Source of the DNA: Salipiger marinus
GTDB taxonomy: Bacteria > Pseudomonadota > Alphaproteobacteria > Rhodobacterales > Rhodobacteraceae
Assembly (NCBI RefSeq): GCF_900100085.1
Contig: NZ_FNEJ01000023.1
Location: 1-64,000 of the forward strand
Length of the DNA: 64,000 nt
Direction: 5' to 3'
In this document: positions 34,517-43,509 of the stretch, piece after piece
Layout of the letters: each line of letters opens with the position of its first letter
How positions within the stretch are numbered: position 1 is the stretch's first letter
Notes under the pieces: generated by a model
What the model saw: the letters and a program-made list of their open reading frames with translations, nothing else
Database searches by the model: none
What the model was told of the DNA's origin: nothing
Made by a program: the position numbers and the translations under genes

Positions 34517-35806
34517 TCAGTGTGGCGGCAGCGTGTGGCGGCGGCGCACCGTCTGCGGGCGCCCGGTCAGGCCGAGCCGCGCGTCGTTGCGCGCCTGCCG
34601 CGACACCACCCGGCCCTTGGAGATCACGCAGAGCCGGTCGGGACGCAGCCGCAGCGCCTCGACGGCATCGCCCGCATCCAGCACCACCAGCGAGGCGCGC
34701 TTGCCCGGTGCCAGCCCGTAGTCCGGCAGGCCAAGGATGGCGGCATTGTCTTCGGTCACCATGGTGAAGCAGCGCGCCATGTCCTGCGGCGAGGTCATCT
34801 GCGCCACATGCAGCCCCATGAAGGCCACGTCCAGCATGTCGCCGGTGCCCAGCGAATACCACGGGTCGCGCACGCAGTCCTGCCCCCAGCCGACGCGGAT
34901 GCCCTGCGCCTGCATCTCCCGCACCCGGGTCAGGCCGCGCCGCTTGGGGTAGCTGTCATGCCGCCCCTGCAGCACGATGTTGATGAGCGGGTTGGGGATG
35001 GCGGCGATCTGCGCCTCGGCGATCAGCGGCAGCAGTTTGGAGACATAGTAATTGTCCATGGAGTGCATGGAGGTCAGGTGGCTGGCCGCCACCCGCCCGT
35101 GCAGGCCAAGCCGCTGCACCTCATAGGCCAGCGTTTCGATATGGCGCGACAGCGGGTCGTCGGTTTCGTCGCAATGGATGTCCACCGGCAGGCCGCGATC
35201 GGCGGCGATCTCGCAGAGCTGCGTCAGCGAGGCCGCGCCCTGTTCCATCGTGCGTTCGAAATGCGGGATGCCGCCCACCACGTCCACGCCCATGTCCAGC
35301 GCGCGCAGCAGGTTCTGCTGCCCGGTGGGGCTGCGCAGGAAGCCGTCCTGCGGAAAGGCCACCAGCTGCAGGTCGAGATAGGGCTTCACCCGCTCGCGCA
35401 CCTCCAGCATGGCGGTGACGGTGTTCAGATGGTCCGGCGTGGTGTCCACATGGGTGCGGATCGCCAGCAGGCCCAGCGACACGGCCCAGTCGCAATAGGT
35501 CAGGGCGCGGTCCACCATCTCGTCGACCGTGGCCTGATCGCGCAGTTCGCCCCAGAGGCTGATGCCTTCGAGCAGCGTGCCCGAGGCGTTGATGCGCGGC
35601 GTGCCGTAGCTGAGCGTCGCATCCATGTGGAAATGCGGATCGACAAAGGGCGGGCTGACCAGATCGCCCTGCGCGTCGATCACCTCGCCCGCGTCGCTGC
35701 CGGACAGGTCGCCCATGGCGGCGATGCGGTCGCCGGTGATGCCGATGTCCAGCACGCGGCCATCGGGCAGGGTGCCGCCCGTCACAAGAAGGTCAAAGCT
35801 GGCCAT
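34517..35806 (-). CDS. Amidohydrolase, cytosine-deaminase-like
   Basis: 429 residues from ATG at 35806, which overlaps the permease stop (TGATG). Amidohydrolase-fold metal ligands are visible: FVDPHFHMDATLSYG, LPVDIHCDETDD, AASHLTSMHSM, and GWGQDCVRDPWYSLGTGDML with the catalytic Asp. The family deaminates cytosine, creatinine-like or related cyclic amidines. As last gene of a BMP-type nucleoside/nucleobase ABC operon, it most likely deaminates an imported pyrimidine or purine. The longer frame extending upstream is only an overlap artefact. Confidence 0.9.
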   Translation of the reverse strand: MASFDLLVTGGTLPDGRVLDIGITGDRIAAMGDLSGSDAGEVIDAQGDLVSPPFVDPHFHMDATLSYGTPRINASGTLLEGISLWGELRDQATVDEMVDRALTYCDWAVSLGLLAIRTHVDTTPDHLNTVTAMLEVRERVKPYLDLQLVAFPQDGFLRSPTGQQNLLRALDMGVDVVGGIPHFERTMEQGAASLTQLCEIAADRGLPVDIHCDETDDPLSRHIETLAYEVQRLGLHGRVAASHLTSMHSMDNYYVSKLLPLIAEAQIAAIPNPLINIVLQGRHDSYPKRRGLTRVREMQAQGIRVGWGQDCVRDPWYSLGTGDMLDVAFMGLHVAQMTSPQDMARCFTMVTEDNAAILGLPDYGLAPGKRASLVVLDAGDAVEALRLRPDRLCVISKGRVVSRQARNDARLGLTGRPQTVRRRHTLPPH

Positions 35807-36753
35807 CAGCGCTCTCCACGGTTGAAAGGGGTCATCAGGGCGGCGGGAATCTCGGCCCGGCGCGACATCAGGATCAGCGCGAGGATCGACAGCAGGTAAG
35901 GCACCATCAGGAACACCTGATAGGGCACCACCTGTCCCAGCGGCGTCTGCTGCATGCGGATCTGCAGCGCGTCGAAGCCAGCAAACAGCAGCGCCCCCAG
36001 CAGCGCCTTGCCCGGGCGCCACGCGCCGAACACCACCAGCGCGATGCAGATCCAGCCGCGACCGTTCACCATCTCGAAGAAGAAGCTGGAAAAGGCCGAC
36101 ATGGTCAGGAAGGCGCCGCCCACGGCCATCAGCCCGGATCCGGCGATCACCGCCCCCATGCGCAGCCCGGTCACCGACAGGCCCTGCGCCGCCACCGCCT
36201 GCGGGTTTTCCCCCGCCGCGCGCAGCGCCAGCCCCAGCGGCGTGCGGTAGAGCACGAAGGCCACCATCCCGGCCAGCCCAAAGCCTGCCCATGTCAGCGC
36301 GGTCTGGGAAAACAGCGCCTCGCCCAGCCATGGCAGATCCGACAGGCCCGGGATGTGCAGCGGCGCGAAGGGCTCGATCCGGGGCGGGCTCGTGACCTCG
36401 GGCAGGGCCAGACGGTAGGCGAAGGAGGCGGTGGCGGTGGCCAGCAGCGTGATGCCCAGCCCCACCACATGCTGCGACAGGCCGAAGGGCACGGTCAGCG
36501 TGGCATGCAGCGCGCCAAAGGCCATGCCCGCCAGCAGCGCCACGCCCACCCCCGGCCACAGCCCCAGCCCGGCATAGACCGCGATCCAGCCGGTAAAGGC
36601 GCCGATCACCATGATCCCCTCGATCCCGAGGTTCAGCACGCCCGCGCGTTCGCAGATCAGCTCGCCCATGGTGGCAAAGATCAGCGGCGAGGCGATGCGC
36701 AGCACGGCGGCCCAGAAGCTGGCCTGCATCAGGATGTCGAAAAGCTCGGTCAT
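35806..36753 (-). CDS. ABC transporter permease, nucleoside (BMP) type, second subunit
   Basis: 315 residues with eight or more hydrophobic stretches. The sequence ATMGELICERAGVLNLGIEGIM near the N-terminus is characteristic of YufQ-like permeases in BMP-family nucleoside importers, as is GENPQAVAAQGLSVTGLRMGAVIAGSGLMAVGGAFL. It overlaps its partner permease by 4 bases and the amidohydrolase by 1 base. Confidence 0.93.
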   Translation of the reverse strand: MTELFDILMQASFWAAVLRIASPLIFATMGELICERAGVLNLGIEGIMVIGAFTGWIAVYAGLGLWPGVGVALLAGMAFGALHATLTVPFGLSQHVVGLGITLLATATASFAYRLALPEVTSPPRIEPFAPLHIPGLSDLPWLGEALFSQTALTWAGFGLAGMVAFVLYRTPLGLALRAAGENPQAVAAQGLSVTGLRMGAVIAGSGLMAVGGAFLTMSAFSSFFFEMVNGRGWICIALVVFGAWRPGKALLGALLFAGFDALQIRMQQTPLGQVVPYQVFLMVPYLLSILALILMSRRAEIPAALMTPFNRGER

Positions 36754-37796
36754 CCGCGCACCACCCGCATCCGTGTCAGCAGCAGCGCCAGCACCATGAA
36801 CAGCAGCGCCGTGGCCAGCAGCATGTCGGCGATGTAGGTGGGCACCCCCGCCGCGCGCGACATGCTGTCGGCGCCCACGAAGATGCCCGCGACGAACAGC
36901 GCCGACACCACCACGCCCAAGGGATGCAGCAGCGCCAGCATGGCGACGATGATGCCGGTATAGCCAAAGCCGGGCGACAGATCGGCGGTCAGGTTGCCCT
37001 TCAGCCCCGCCACCTCGGAAAAGCCTGCAAGGGCGGCAAGCCCGCCCGAGATCAGCGCCGTCTTGACCAGCACCCGGCCCACCGGGATGCCTGCAAACCG
37101 CGCCGCCTGCGGGCTGAGCCCCACGGCGCGGATTTCGTATCCCAGCGTGGTGCGGGTCTGCATCAGCCAGATTCCCGCCGCACAGATCAGCGCCAGCGCG
37201 AAGCCCCAGTGCAGCCGCAGCCCCTCGGCCAGCCGGGGCAGGCGCGCGTCGCGGGGCAGGGCCGGGGATTTGGGCCAGCCCATGCCCATCGGATCCTTCA
37301 GCGGCCCCTCCAGCAGGTAAGAGATCAGCAGCGCCATGATGAAATTCAGCAGCAGCGTGGTCACCACCTCGTCGACGCCCATCCGGGTCTTGAGCAGCAC
37401 CGGCCCCAGCAGCACCAGCGCCCCGGCCAGCACCGCCGCCCCGGCCATCAGCGGCAGCGCCAGCGGGCCGGGCAGGCCCGCCTGCGTGCCCACCACCACG
37501 GTCAGCAGCGCGCCCGCGTAAAGCTGCGCCTCGGCGCCGATGTTCCAGAGCTTGGCGCGGAAGGCCACCGCCACCGCCAGCCCGGTAAAGATCAGCGGCG
37601 TCGCGCGGTTCAGGGTTTCCAGCGCCGCGAACTTGCTGCCGACGGCGCCCTGCAGGATCAGCCCCAGCGTGGCCAAGGGATCGGCCCCCGCCAGCATCGC
37701 CAGCGCCGAGGCGACCAGCACCGTGGCGGCAAGCGCCAGCGCGGGCAGGCCCAGCCTGCGCGCCAGAGAGGGCGCGGCGATGGGTTCAAGCCGCAT
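36750..37796 (-). CDS. ABC transporter permease, nucleoside (BMP) type, first subunit
   Basis: 348 residues with multiple membrane helices. GLAVAVAFRAKLWNIGAEAQLYAG, GVDEVVTTLLLNFIMALLISYLLEGPLKDP, and GFGYTGIIVAMLALLHPLGVV are typical of YufP-like permeases. It forms a heterodimer with the permease at 35806-36753. The start lies within the last 11 bases of the ATPase gene. Confidence 0.93.
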   Translation of the reverse strand: MRLEPIAAPSLARRLGLPALALAATVLVASALAMLAGADPLATLGLILQGAVGSKFAALETLNRATPLIFTGLAVAVAFRAKLWNIGAEAQLYAGALLTVVVGTQAGLPGPLALPLMAGAAVLAGALVLLGPVLLKTRMGVDEVVTTLLLNFIMALLISYLLEGPLKDPMGMGWPKSPALPRDARLPRLAEGLRLHWGFALALICAAGIWLMQTRTTLGYEIRAVGLSPQAARFAGIPVGRVLVKTALISGGLAALAGFSEVAGLKGNLTADLSPGFGYTGIIVAMLALLHPLGVVVSALFVAGIFVGADSMSRAAGVPTYIADMLLATALLFMVLALLLTRMRVVRG

Positions 37797-39324
37797 GATC
37801 GACCCCCGCGCCCGCCATCCATTGCCCCAGCTCGGCGGGTGTCTTGCTGCCGCGGGGAAATTCCGGCGAAAGCCGCCCGTCGCAGATCACCCGCACCACA
37901 TCCGACAGCGTCAGCACCTCGTCCAGATCCTCCGAAATCAGCAGCACCGCCGCGCCCGCATCCCGCGCCGCGATCAGCCGGTCCTGCACATAGGTCACCG
38001 CGCCGATGTCGAGCCCGCGCACCGGCTGGTTGGCAAGGATCACCACGGGGCCCGCCTCCAGCACGCGGCCAAGGATCAGCTTCTGCATGTTGCCGCCCGA
38101 CAGCAGGCGGATGCGCGCCTCGGGTCCGGGGCAGCGGATGTCGTAGGCCTCGATCAGATCCTGAGCCGCGCGGCGGGCGGCGCGCCAGTCCATGAGGCCG
38201 CGCCGCGCCACGGGCGGGCGGGCATAGGTTTCCAGCACGGCGTTTTCGGTCAGGCTGAAATCCGCGATGGTGCCGGTCCTGTGCCGGTCTTCGGGGATGC
38301 GCCCGATCCCGGCGGCCAGCGCTGCGCGCGGCGACCACTGGCGCACCGGCACGCCGTCCAGTTCCATCCGGCCCGCCTGCGGCGCCTCCAGCCCCGACAG
38401 CAGGTCGGCCAGCGCGCCCTGACCGTTGCCCGACACGCCCGCAAGGCCAAGGATCTGCCCCGCCCGCAGATCCAGATCGATGCCGCGCAGCCCGGGGCGG
38501 GTGCCCTGCGGCGGCGTGACCACGCCCGCCAGCCGCAGCCGCACCGCGCCGGGGCGCGCCGGGCTGGGCGCGGGCGGGGTGATCTCTGCCCCCACCATCA
38601 TCTCCGCCAGTGCCTCGCGGCTGGTGTCGGCTGTCGCCACCTCTCCCGCCAGCCGGCCATGGCGCAGCACCAGCACGCGCTGCGAGGCCGCCATGACCTC
38701 GTGCAGCTTGTGGCTGATGAAGATCACCGACAGCCCCTGCGCCACCATCCGGCGCAGCGTGTCGAACAGCGCCTCGCTTTCCTGCGGGGTCAGCACCGCC
38801 GTCGGCTCGTCAAGGATCAGGATCCGCGCCTCGCGATACAGCGCCTTGAGGATCTCGACCCGCTGGCGTTCGCCCACCGACAGCGCGCCCACCCGCGCGT
38901 CGGGATCGACCGCCAGCCCGAATTCCTGCGACAGCCGCGCCACCCGCCGCCGCGCCGCGCCGCGCCCCAGCGACAGCCGCCACAGCGGTTCGGTGCCCAA
39001 CAGGATGTTGTCCAGCACGGTCAGGTTGTCGGCCAGCGTAAAATGCTGATGCACCATGCCCACGCCCGCGCGCAGCGCCGCGCCCGGCAGGCCGGGGGGC
39101 AGCTTCTGGCCGAACACCTCCACCTCGCCCTCATCGGCGGTGTAATGGCCAAAGAGGATGTTCATCAGCGTGGTCTTGCCCGCGCCATTCTCCCCCAGCA
39201 GCGCCACGACCTCGCCGCGCCGCAGCGCAAGGCTGATGCCGTCATTGGCCAGCAGGGCGCCGAACCGCTTGGTGATGTTGGTCAGGCGCAGGACAATGTC
39301 CTGCGCCCCATGGTCTTGCGTCAT
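37786..39324 (-). CDS. ABC transporter ATP-binding protein with two nucleotide-binding domains (YufO-like)
   Basis: 512 residues. Domain 1 has Walker A GENGAGKTT, signature LSVGERQRVEILKAL and Walker B ILILDEPTAVLTP. Domain 2 has the usual degenerate loop GVSGNGQGALADLL, signature LSGGNMQKLILGRVL and a NQPVRGLDIGA segment. This asymmetry is normal for sugar/nucleoside importers. The ATG at 39324 overlaps the binding-protein stop (TGATG). It energises import by the two permeases downstream. Confidence 0.94.
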   Translation of the reverse strand: MTQDHGAQDIVLRLTNITKRFGALLANDGISLALRRGEVVALLGENGAGKTTLMNILFGHYTADEGEVEVFGQKLPPGLPGAALRAGVGMVHQHFTLADNLTVLDNILLGTEPLWRLSLGRGAARRRVARLSQEFGLAVDPDARVGALSVGERQRVEILKALYREARILILDEPTAVLTPQESEALFDTLRRMVAQGLSVIFISHKLHEVMAASQRVLVLRHGRLAGEVATADTSREALAEMMVGAEITPPAPSPARPGAVRLRLAGVVTPPQGTRPGLRGIDLDLRAGQILGLAGVSGNGQGALADLLSGLEAPQAGRMELDGVPVRQWSPRAALAAGIGRIPEDRHRTGTIADFSLTENAVLETYARPPVARRGLMDWRAARRAAQDLIEAYDIRCPGPEARIRLLSGGNMQKLILGRVLEAGPVVILANQPVRGLDIGAVTYVQDRLIAARDAGAAVLLISEDLDEVLTLSDVVRVICDGRLSPEFPRGSKTPAELGQWMAGAGVDHAA

Positions 39325-40355
39325 CAGGAAGAGGTCGGCTCTGTATCGTTGATCTCGACGGTAAAGCTGCCATCCCGGATCGCCGCCTCGCGCGTGGCCA
39401 CCAGATCCAGCGCCGCCTGCGGCACCTTGCCTTCGAACGTGCCCAGCGGAGCCAGCGAACAGCCCCCCTCCTTCATGAAGGAATAGATGCCGTAATCCTC
39501 TGCCGCGAAGCTGCCAGAGGCCACCTTGGCCAGCGCCGCCTGCAGGGTCGGCTCGAAATGCCACAGCGCCGAGGCGACCACGGTATCGGGGTAATCCGCC
39601 TGCGTGTCGATCACGTTGCCGATGGCCAGCACGCCGCGTTCCTGCGCCGCATCCGACACGCCGAAGCGTTCGGCATAAAGCAGGTCGGCGCCGCCTTCGA
39701 TCATGGCAAAGGCGGTTTCCTTGGCCTTGGGCGGATCGAACCACGACCCGATGAAGCTCACCTGAAACGCCGCCTCGGGCTTGCTCTCGCGCACCCCGGC
39801 CATGAAGGCATGCATCAGCCGGTTGACCTCGGGGATGGGAAAGCCGCCCACCATGCCGATGGTGCCGGTCTCGCTCATGGCGCCCGCGATGATGCCGGAA
39901 AGGTAAGAGGCGTCCTGAATGTAATTGTCGAAAACGCCCAGATTCGGATAGGCCGGATCCGGCGGAAAGCTGGAGCCCAGCAGGAAGGCGGTGTCGGGAT
40001 AATCCAGCACCACCTCGCGCGCCTCCTGCTCCACGCCAAAGATCTCGCCCACGATCAGCTGCGCGCCGCTTTCGGCATATTCGCGCATCACGCGGGGGTA
40101 ATCGGTATTGGCGGTGTTTTCGGTGAAGCTGTACTCGATCTGCCCCGCCGCCTTGGCGGCTTCGGCGGCCAGATGGATGCGGCTCACCCATTGCTGTTCC
40201 ACCGGCACCGTATAGATGCCCGCCACCCGCACCGGGGCCTGCGCCCGCAGCCGCGTCGGCAGACCGCCAAACGCCGCCAGCGCCGCCACCCCGCCCGTGC
40301 CCATCAGCATCCGCCGCCGGGTAAGCCCCGGGCCGCCGCGTGTCCATGTCGTCAT
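39324..40355 (-). CDS. BMP-family nucleoside ABC substrate-binding protein, Tat signal
   Basis: 343 residues from ATG at 40355, with GGGATGGG upstream; longer in-frame starts look non-coding. The N-terminus has TRRRMLMGTGGVAALAA, a twin-arginine signal, unusual but not rare for binding proteins. The BMP (PnrA-like) fold is shown by VRVAGIYTVPVEQQWVSRIH, YAESGAQLIVGEIFG, GTIGMVGGFPIPEVNRLMHAF, and ALWHFEPTLQAALAKVASG. It binds purine nucleosides or nucleobases in the periplasm and heads the operon that ends with the deaminase. Confidence 0.92.
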   Translation of the reverse strand: MTTWTRGGPGLTRRRMLMGTGGVAALAAFGGLPTRLRAQAPVRVAGIYTVPVEQQWVSRIHLAAEAAKAAGQIEYSFTENTANTDYPRVMREYAESGAQLIVGEIFGVEQEAREVVLDYPDTAFLLGSSFPPDPAYPNLGVFDNYIQDASYLSGIIAGAMSETGTIGMVGGFPIPEVNRLMHAFMAGVRESKPEAAFQVSFIGSWFDPPKAKETAFAMIEGGADLLYAERFGVSDAAQERGVLAIGNVIDTQADYPDTVVASALWHFEPTLQAALAKVASGSFAAEDYGIYSFMKEGGCSLAPLGTFEGKVPQAALDLVATREAAIRDGSFTVEINDTEPTSS

Positions 40356-40518
40356 GATCAGACCCATCCCTGTTATGTCTGGCCGGTTTTTGACCATGCG
40401 GTAAGGAAGGGCGCGAGTCGCGGCAATCCCATTGGGCCGGTCTGCGGCAGAATTCGCCTGTTTGCCCGGCATTGCCAAGGGTTTTGCCGAAATAAATGGC
40501 GCAGGCTTCTTCTGACCG

Positions 40519-40575
40519 CAAATATCCCGGGGGAGTCCGCGCCCGCGCGGACGGGGGCAGCGCCCCCGCCTTGCG
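40519..40575 (-). repeat. Rhodobacteral palindromic element with CAAATATCCC core
   Basis: CAAATATCCCGGGGG is followed by a tccgcgc/gcgcgga hairpin and a gggggc-agc-gccccc hairpin. The same order recurs at 42476-42521. Read on the minus strand it follows the winged-helix gene stop by a few bases and may act as its terminator. Confidence 0.7.
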
Positions 40576-40578
40576 GCG

Positions 40579-41322
40579 TCATCCGCTGTTGGAAAGGCCC
40601 GGCCTCGCCTCTGCGGCTCCGACCAGCGCGATCACCGATTTGTCGATGGCGAGCATGTAGCCGCGGCGGGTGATGTTCTTGACCAGCAATTCGCTGACGA
40701 TCTGGTTGCCCAGCCCGTCGCGCAGCCGCTTGATGCGGGTGGCGCCTGCGGCCTCGTCGCAGTCGGCGGCATCGCGCCCGGAAATCACCGCCTCGATCTG
40801 CGCGCCGGTCATCATCTCGTCATCCATGCGCGCCTCGGCCAGAACGGTCAGCGTCTCGATCATCGCCTCGGTCAGCTTGAAGCCCATGGTGTTGAGATAG
40901 ACCATGTTCTCCTCGCGCGAGATCAGCAGCGAATTGACCTGAATCCCGGCGCGTTCGATCTGCGCCATGCGCCGGTTCAGCGTCACCAGCATGACCAGAA
41001 ACACCAGCGCCGCCACCAGCAGCGCCGTGGCAAAGACCAGCAGCACGAAGATCACCACCCGGTAGCTGACCAGAACTTCGGAAAAGGCGGTGCCCGACTG
41101 CGCGAGAATCTCAAGCAGCCGGACCTCGGAGGGCGCGGTCAGCGTGTCATTCTCGACAAAAATCCGCTCCACCCGCGCGTTGAAGGCATTGCCATCGGGC
41201 AGGGTCAGCAGCAGCCCGGCCCCGGCAGCCATCAGCAGCGCCACGATGGCCGCGATCCCGAAGACCACGATCCGGGTTCCGGCGCGGCGCGCCTCAGTAG
41301 CGGAGATAGAAGTCACCGGCAT
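40579..41322 (-). CDS. Membrane-anchored winged-helix protein
   Basis: 247 residues. Two hydrophobic helices (about 18-41 and 86-113) bracket a periplasmic loop of about 45 residues. The C-terminal half (about 145-235) resembles an OmpR/ToxR-type winged helix: LTEAMIETLTVLAEARMDD, ATRIKRLRDGLGNQIVSELLV, then NITRRGYMLAI, where the last is the typical wing-strand ending. The topology would keep the DNA-binding domain in the cytosol. It could be a one-component membrane regulator, with the effector domain at the C-terminus instead of the N-terminus as in ToxR. Targets are unknown. It overlaps the exported protein upstream by 29 bases. Confidence 0.7.
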   Translation of the reverse strand: MPVTSISATEARRAGTRIVVFGIAAIVALLMAAGAGLLLTLPDGNAFNARVERIFVENDTLTAPSEVRLLEILAQSGTAFSEVLVSYRVVIFVLLVFATALLVAALVFLVMLVTLNRRMAQIERAGIQVNSLLISREENMVYLNTMGFKLTEAMIETLTVLAEARMDDEMMTGAQIEAVISGRDAADCDEAAGATRIKRLRDGLGNQIVSELLVKNITRRGYMLAIDKSVIALVGAAEARPGLSNSG

Positions 41323-41584
41323 TCGCCTTCTTCTCGGCAGAAGGTTCCTCTGCCGACAGATGCACCACGTTCAGCAGCGTCCAGCCGTTGCGGTCCAGCC
41401 GGATCTCCATCTGGGCTGCGGCGGCATTGGCGGGCGGGCAGGCCGCCCCGGGCAGGGTCGAGATGCCGTAATGCAGGCGCAGCGGGTTGTCCTGCTTGGC
41501 CTTGTATTCGACAAAACAGGCTGCCTGTGCCGCCGAAGCGGGCAGGACGGTCAGCAGGAAAAGCGCGCAGGCCATGGGTTTCAT
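41294..41584 (-). CDS. Small exported protein, unknown
   Basis: 96 residues from ATG at 41584. A signal peptide (MKPMACALFLLTVLPASAAQA) precedes a mature domain with two cysteines (ACFVEYKAKQDNPLRLHYG, GAACPPANAAAA) and the ending GDFYLRY. I do not recognise the family. The 29-base overlap with the start of the membrane winged-helix gene suggests coexpression, so it may be a periplasmic partner of that regulator; this is speculative. Confidence 0.7.
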   Translation of the reverse strand: MKPMACALFLLTVLPASAAQAACFVEYKAKQDNPLRLHYGISTLPGAACPPANAAAAQMEIRLDRNGWTLLNVVHLSAEEPSAEKKANAGDFYLRY

Positions 41585-41745
41585 GCCGCGACACTGATCG
41601 CGCGGCCCGCACAAATCAATAGCGAAGCCCGGACAGGGCGCGGTTATCCGATAACACTTTGGGGATATTGCCCGTTTTCACGAGCTGGCCAAGGCTCGGG
41701 CAGGGTGCGGTGCTGCCGCACGATCCCCTTTCAAGGAGCTTTCCC

Positions 41746-42297
41746 ATGTCCCGAACCTTCATCTCTGTCGTTCTTGCCACGGCGCTGTCGCTGGCCGTGG
41801 CGCTGCCCGCCCCGGTCCGCGCCGACGAACAGGACATCGCCCGCGCCGTGGGCGTGGCCGCCACGCTTTTTGTGCTGGGCAAGGCGATCCAGAACGCGCG
41901 TGACAAGGACGACGACAAAGACCGCAAGGACCGGCACGACGGCTGGCAAGGCCGCGCGCCGCATCCCCACGGATCCGCCGCACCGCATCTGCCGCGCCCG
42001 TGGCAGCCGCATCTGGACGACCGCCACAAGCCGCTTCCCCGGGTGATCGGGCGCCCGCACGCGCCGCAGCCCGCCGCCCGCCACCTGCTGCCGCGCGCCT
42101 GCCTGCTGGCGGTGTCTGGCGCGCGCACGGATCACGTTCTGGCCGAAGGCTGCCTGCGCCAGCACGGCATCCGCCTGAACAGCCTGCCCGACCGCTGCCG
42201 GATGCAGGTCGCCACCTCGCGCGGGCGCGCCACCGCCTTTTCCGAACGCTGCCATGCCGGACAGGGCTACCGCGTGGCGGCGGGTCCGCGGCGCTGA
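41746..42297 (+). CDS. Exported basic His/Arg-rich protein, unknown
   Basis: 183 residues from ATG at 41746, with AAGGAGC upstream. A signal peptide (1-26, ends VRADEQ) is followed by a helical stretch ([22 protein letters not shown]), a very charged Asp/Lys/Arg run and a His/Pro-rich linker. The C-terminal globular part has four cysteines ([32 protein letters not shown]), probably two disulfides. No known enzyme motif. The organisation is common among hypothetical exported proteins of Rhodobacteraceae. Confidence 0.72.
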   Translation: MSRTFISVVLATALSLAVALPAPVRADEQDIARAVGVAATLFVLGKAIQNARDKDDDKDRKDRHDGWQGRAPHPHGSAAPHLPRPWQPHLDDRHKPLPRVIGRPHAPQPAARHLLPRACLLAVSGARTDHVLAEGCLRQHGIRLNSLPDRCRMQVATSRGRATAFSERCHAGQGYRVAAGPRR

Positions 42298-42427
42298 TCG
42301 GCAGCCCTGCCGCCGCCCCGCGCGACAGAACAGCCGACCGCGCGCCGCTGAGGCTCGGCAAACCCGACGCGGCGGCGGCACCCGGATGCCCGCCGCCGCG
42401 TGTGTGGCGGCCTCGGATGCCTCCGGC

Positions 42428-42521
42428 GGGGATATTTGGGGCCGCTGGAAGCGCGGACGTGGTTTCCATTGGCTTCAAATATCCCGGGGGGCCGCGCGGC
42501 ACGCGCGGCGGGGGCAGCGCC
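42428..42521. repeat. Inverted GGGATATTTG...CAAATATCCC element
   Basis: Perfect 10-bp arms (42429-42438 and 42476-42485) are separated by 37 bases and followed by an extended GC hairpin region resembling the element at 40519. The 295 bases between 42298 and 42592 hold this element and the smpB leader and no gene that I can support. Confidence 0.75.
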
Positions 42522-42592
42522 CCCTCGGCCCCACCATCCGCGCGCGCGCCCCGTATGGACAGGGACGCGTGCGCAGCCTATGTCAGCCCATC

Positions 42593-43066
42593 ATGGCACA
42601 GACAAAGTCCGACCCGAATTACAAGATCATCGCCGAGAACCGGCGGGCGCGTTTCGATTATGCCATCGAGGACGATCTCGAATGCGGCATCATGCTGACC
42701 GGGTCCGAGGTGAAGAGCCTGCGCGAGAACTCCGCCAATGTGGCCGAGAGCTATGCGGCGGTGGAGGAGAGCGAGCTTTGGCTGGTGAACTCCTATATCG
42801 CTCCCTATACCCGGGCGATGTTCCCGCATGAGGAACGGCGGCGGCGCAAGCTGCTGGTGTCCAAGAAGGATCTGTCGCGGCTCTGGAACGAGACCCAGCG
42901 CAAGGGCATGACGCTTGTCCCGCTGGTCATGTATTTCAACCACAAGGGCATCGTGAAGCTGAAGATCGGCATCGCGCGCGGCAAGAAGAACCACGACAAG
43001 CGCGAGACCGAGGCCAAGCGCGACTGGAACCGCCAGAAGCAGCGCCTGCTCAAGCAGGGCGGCTGA
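42593..43066 (+). CDS. smpB: SsrA-binding protein
   Basis: 157 residues, the standard size. Conserved blocks are [54 protein letters not shown] and a basic C-terminal tail ([19 protein letters not shown]). It binds tmRNA and delivers it to stalled ribosomes for trans-translation. The start ATG at 42593 lies just after a GC-rich repeat region; longer in-frame extensions are not conserved family sequence. Confidence 0.97.
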   Translation: MAQTKSDPNYKIIAENRRARFDYAIEDDLECGIMLTGSEVKSLRENSANVAESYAAVEESELWLVNSYIAPYTRAMFPHEERRRRKLLVSKKDLSRLWNETQRKGMTLVPLVMYFNHKGIVKLKIGIARGKKNHDKRETEAKRDWNRQKQRLLKQGG

Positions 43067-43191
43067 CCGGCGGAGAATTGCCACAGATCCGGTCAGCTTT
43101 CTGCGGCGGGGATTGTCTTTCCTGTTGGAAGGAATAAGCAGCGCCCGACCGCGGCTGCCGCGGGATTTCTGCGTGATCGGGGGATTTACGC

Positions 43192-43437
43192 ATGTTTTTC
43201 GGGATGATCGTCGGCGCGGTGTCCATCGTGCTGTGCGGACCATTGTGGCCGCGGCTCAGTCAGGGCCGCACCGTCGATGCCATGTCGGGCACCGTGGGCG
43301 GGGGCCTTGGCGGGCTTTGCGCGCTGCTGATCGGCTCGGGCGAGGCGGGGGTGGCCGCCGAGGCGCTGGGCGGGCTTGCCGGGGGCGGGCTGGGGCTTCT
43401 GCTGGTGGGCATCATCGCCCAGTCCTCGGCGGAGTGA
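43192..43437 (+). CDS. Small Gly-rich membrane protein
   Basis: 81 residues, almost entirely hydrophobic, with likely helices at about 1-20, 32-50 and 55-76 and glycine-zipper runs (GTVGGGLGGLCALLIG, GGLAGGGLGLLLVGII). A GGGGGA ribosome-binding site precedes the ATG. No family is recognised. It lies 73 bases upstream of sseA on the same strand. Confidence 0.65.
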   Translation: MFFGMIVGAVSIVLCGPLWPRLSQGRTVDAMSGTVGGGLGGLCALLIGSGEAGVAAEALGGLAGGGLGLLLVGIIAQSSAE

Positions 43438-43509
43438 GCGGCGGCGCCCTTGTCAGCGCGGGGTTCCCCGACTAGAGACAGGGCGATGCCGACTGCCCGG
43501 GGGGAGCTC

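Noticed and set aside
34497..34721. Short plus-strand frame starting at the ATG of repeat copy 1
   Set aside because: It is antisense to the amidohydrolase C-terminus and Arg/Ser-rich with no motif; the ATG is simply carried by the repeat.
34517..36559. 680-residue frame joining the permease region to the amidohydrolase
   Set aside because: The first 250 residues are out-of-frame permease sequence. The ATG at 35806, overlapping the permease stop, gives a complete amidohydrolase.
37786..40521. 911-residue frame that seems to fuse a domain to the ABC ATPase
   Set aside because: The N-terminal extension is the binding-protein gene read in another frame. The ATPase starts at 39324.
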